A stretch of DNA of 14,444 nucleotides. It comes from Alphaproteobacteria bacterium. GTDB taxonomy: Bacteria; Pseudomonadota; Alphaproteobacteria; Micropepsales; Micropepsaceae. A program made the position numbers and the translations under genes. The notes below the pieces were generated by a model. That model saw only the letters and a list, made by a program, of their open reading frames with translations. It had not been told where the DNA came from and did no database searches. Of this stretch, positions 14,305-14,444 are shown one piece after another (position 1 is the stretch's first letter; each line of letters begins with the position of its first letter). The stretch spans positions 1 to 14,444 of the forward strand of contig JAATGK010000508.1 of NCBI GenBank assembly GCA_015654715.1. Direction: 5' to 3'.

Positions 14305-14444
14305 TTATGAAGCGATGGCTTCTTCCGTCGGATCGCGCAGCACATAGCCGCGGCCCCACACGGTTTCGATGTAATTGTCGCCATTGGTCGCGGCGGCGAG
14401 CTTCTTGCGCAGCTTGCAGATGAAGACGTCGATGATCTTCAGCT
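14305..14444 (-). CDS. ctrA: Cell-cycle response regulator CtrA (partial, C-terminal 45 residues)
   Basis: The last 45 codons of an OmpR-type winged-helix response regulator enter from the right edge on the minus strand. The sequence [18 protein letters not shown], then [16 protein letters not shown], covers the recognition helix and wing of CtrA and matches the strongly conserved CtrA C-terminus. CtrA is the master cell-cycle or development regulator of alphaproteobacteria and binds TTAA-N7-TTAA boxes. The receiver domain lies outside the window, so phosphorylation residues cannot be checked. The tail after the wing is short, TEEAIAS, ending in Ala-Ser; in Caulobacter the last residues are alanines needed for ClpXP proteolysis. 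An intrinsic terminator follows. Other OmpR-family members are possible but fit this stretch less well. Confidence 0.88.
   Translation of the reverse strand, partial: LKIIDVFICKLRKKLAAATNGDNYIETVWGRGYVLRDPTEEAIAS

Noticed and set aside
1..14444. CRISPR array, tRNA, rRNA, insertion sequence or prophage
   Set aside because: No regularly spaced repeats, no tRNA-like or rRNA-like stretch, and no transposase, integrase or phage protein was seen on either strand.

Overview
This 14.4 kb window looks like chromosome from a GC-rich alphaproteobacterium. The markers are a regulator of CtrA degradation (RcdA), the C-terminus of the cell-cycle response regulator CtrA, DUF1192 and DUF1013/TrcR-type proteins, and a cysteine-free ribosomal protein L31. 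The order cannot be fixed from the sequence. All identifications come from reading the translated proteins and motifs by eye; no database search was run.

Left part (1-2100, minus strand): a compact arsenic resistance operon, arsR, then an arsC-arsN2 fusion, then acr3. The genes overlap by 4 and 1 bases, and a 24-bp palindromic operator precedes arsR. ArsR represses, the fused ArsC half reduces arsenate, the fused GNAT half probably acetylates an arsenic compound, and Acr3 exports arsenite. acr3 lacks an in-window stop because it runs off the left edge. Upstream lies a lone PAS-domain protein (2104-2712, minus).

Middle part (2713-8023): an intergenic stretch with a palindromic element, then a YqaA/DedA-type membrane protein and a YcaD-like MFS transporter on the plus strand. 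The MFS gene converges, with a 4-base overlap, on a minus-strand chemotaxis pair: a two-HAMP methyl-accepting chemotaxis protein with a C-terminal CheR-type pentapeptide, followed by CheW. A 577-bp non-coding stretch and a strong terminator separate this pair from the next block.

Right part (8024-14444): a core alphaproteobacterial block containing DUF1013/TrcR, a PIG3-type quinone oxidoreductase, DUF1192, rcdA, rpmE, an MsbA-like ABC exporter, a paraoxonase-like membrane-anchored protein, and the 3' end of ctrA with its terminator. RcdA and its eventual target CtrA lie within 4 kb of each other.

Most of the window is ordinary. The points most worth a second look are the ArsC-ArsN2 fusion with an altered acetyl-CoA loop, the ArsR with two C-terminal Cys-Cys pairs and a clear operator, and the paraoxonase-like protein. 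By eye, the latter keeps the family disulfide but has lost the calcium ligands and catalytic histidines.
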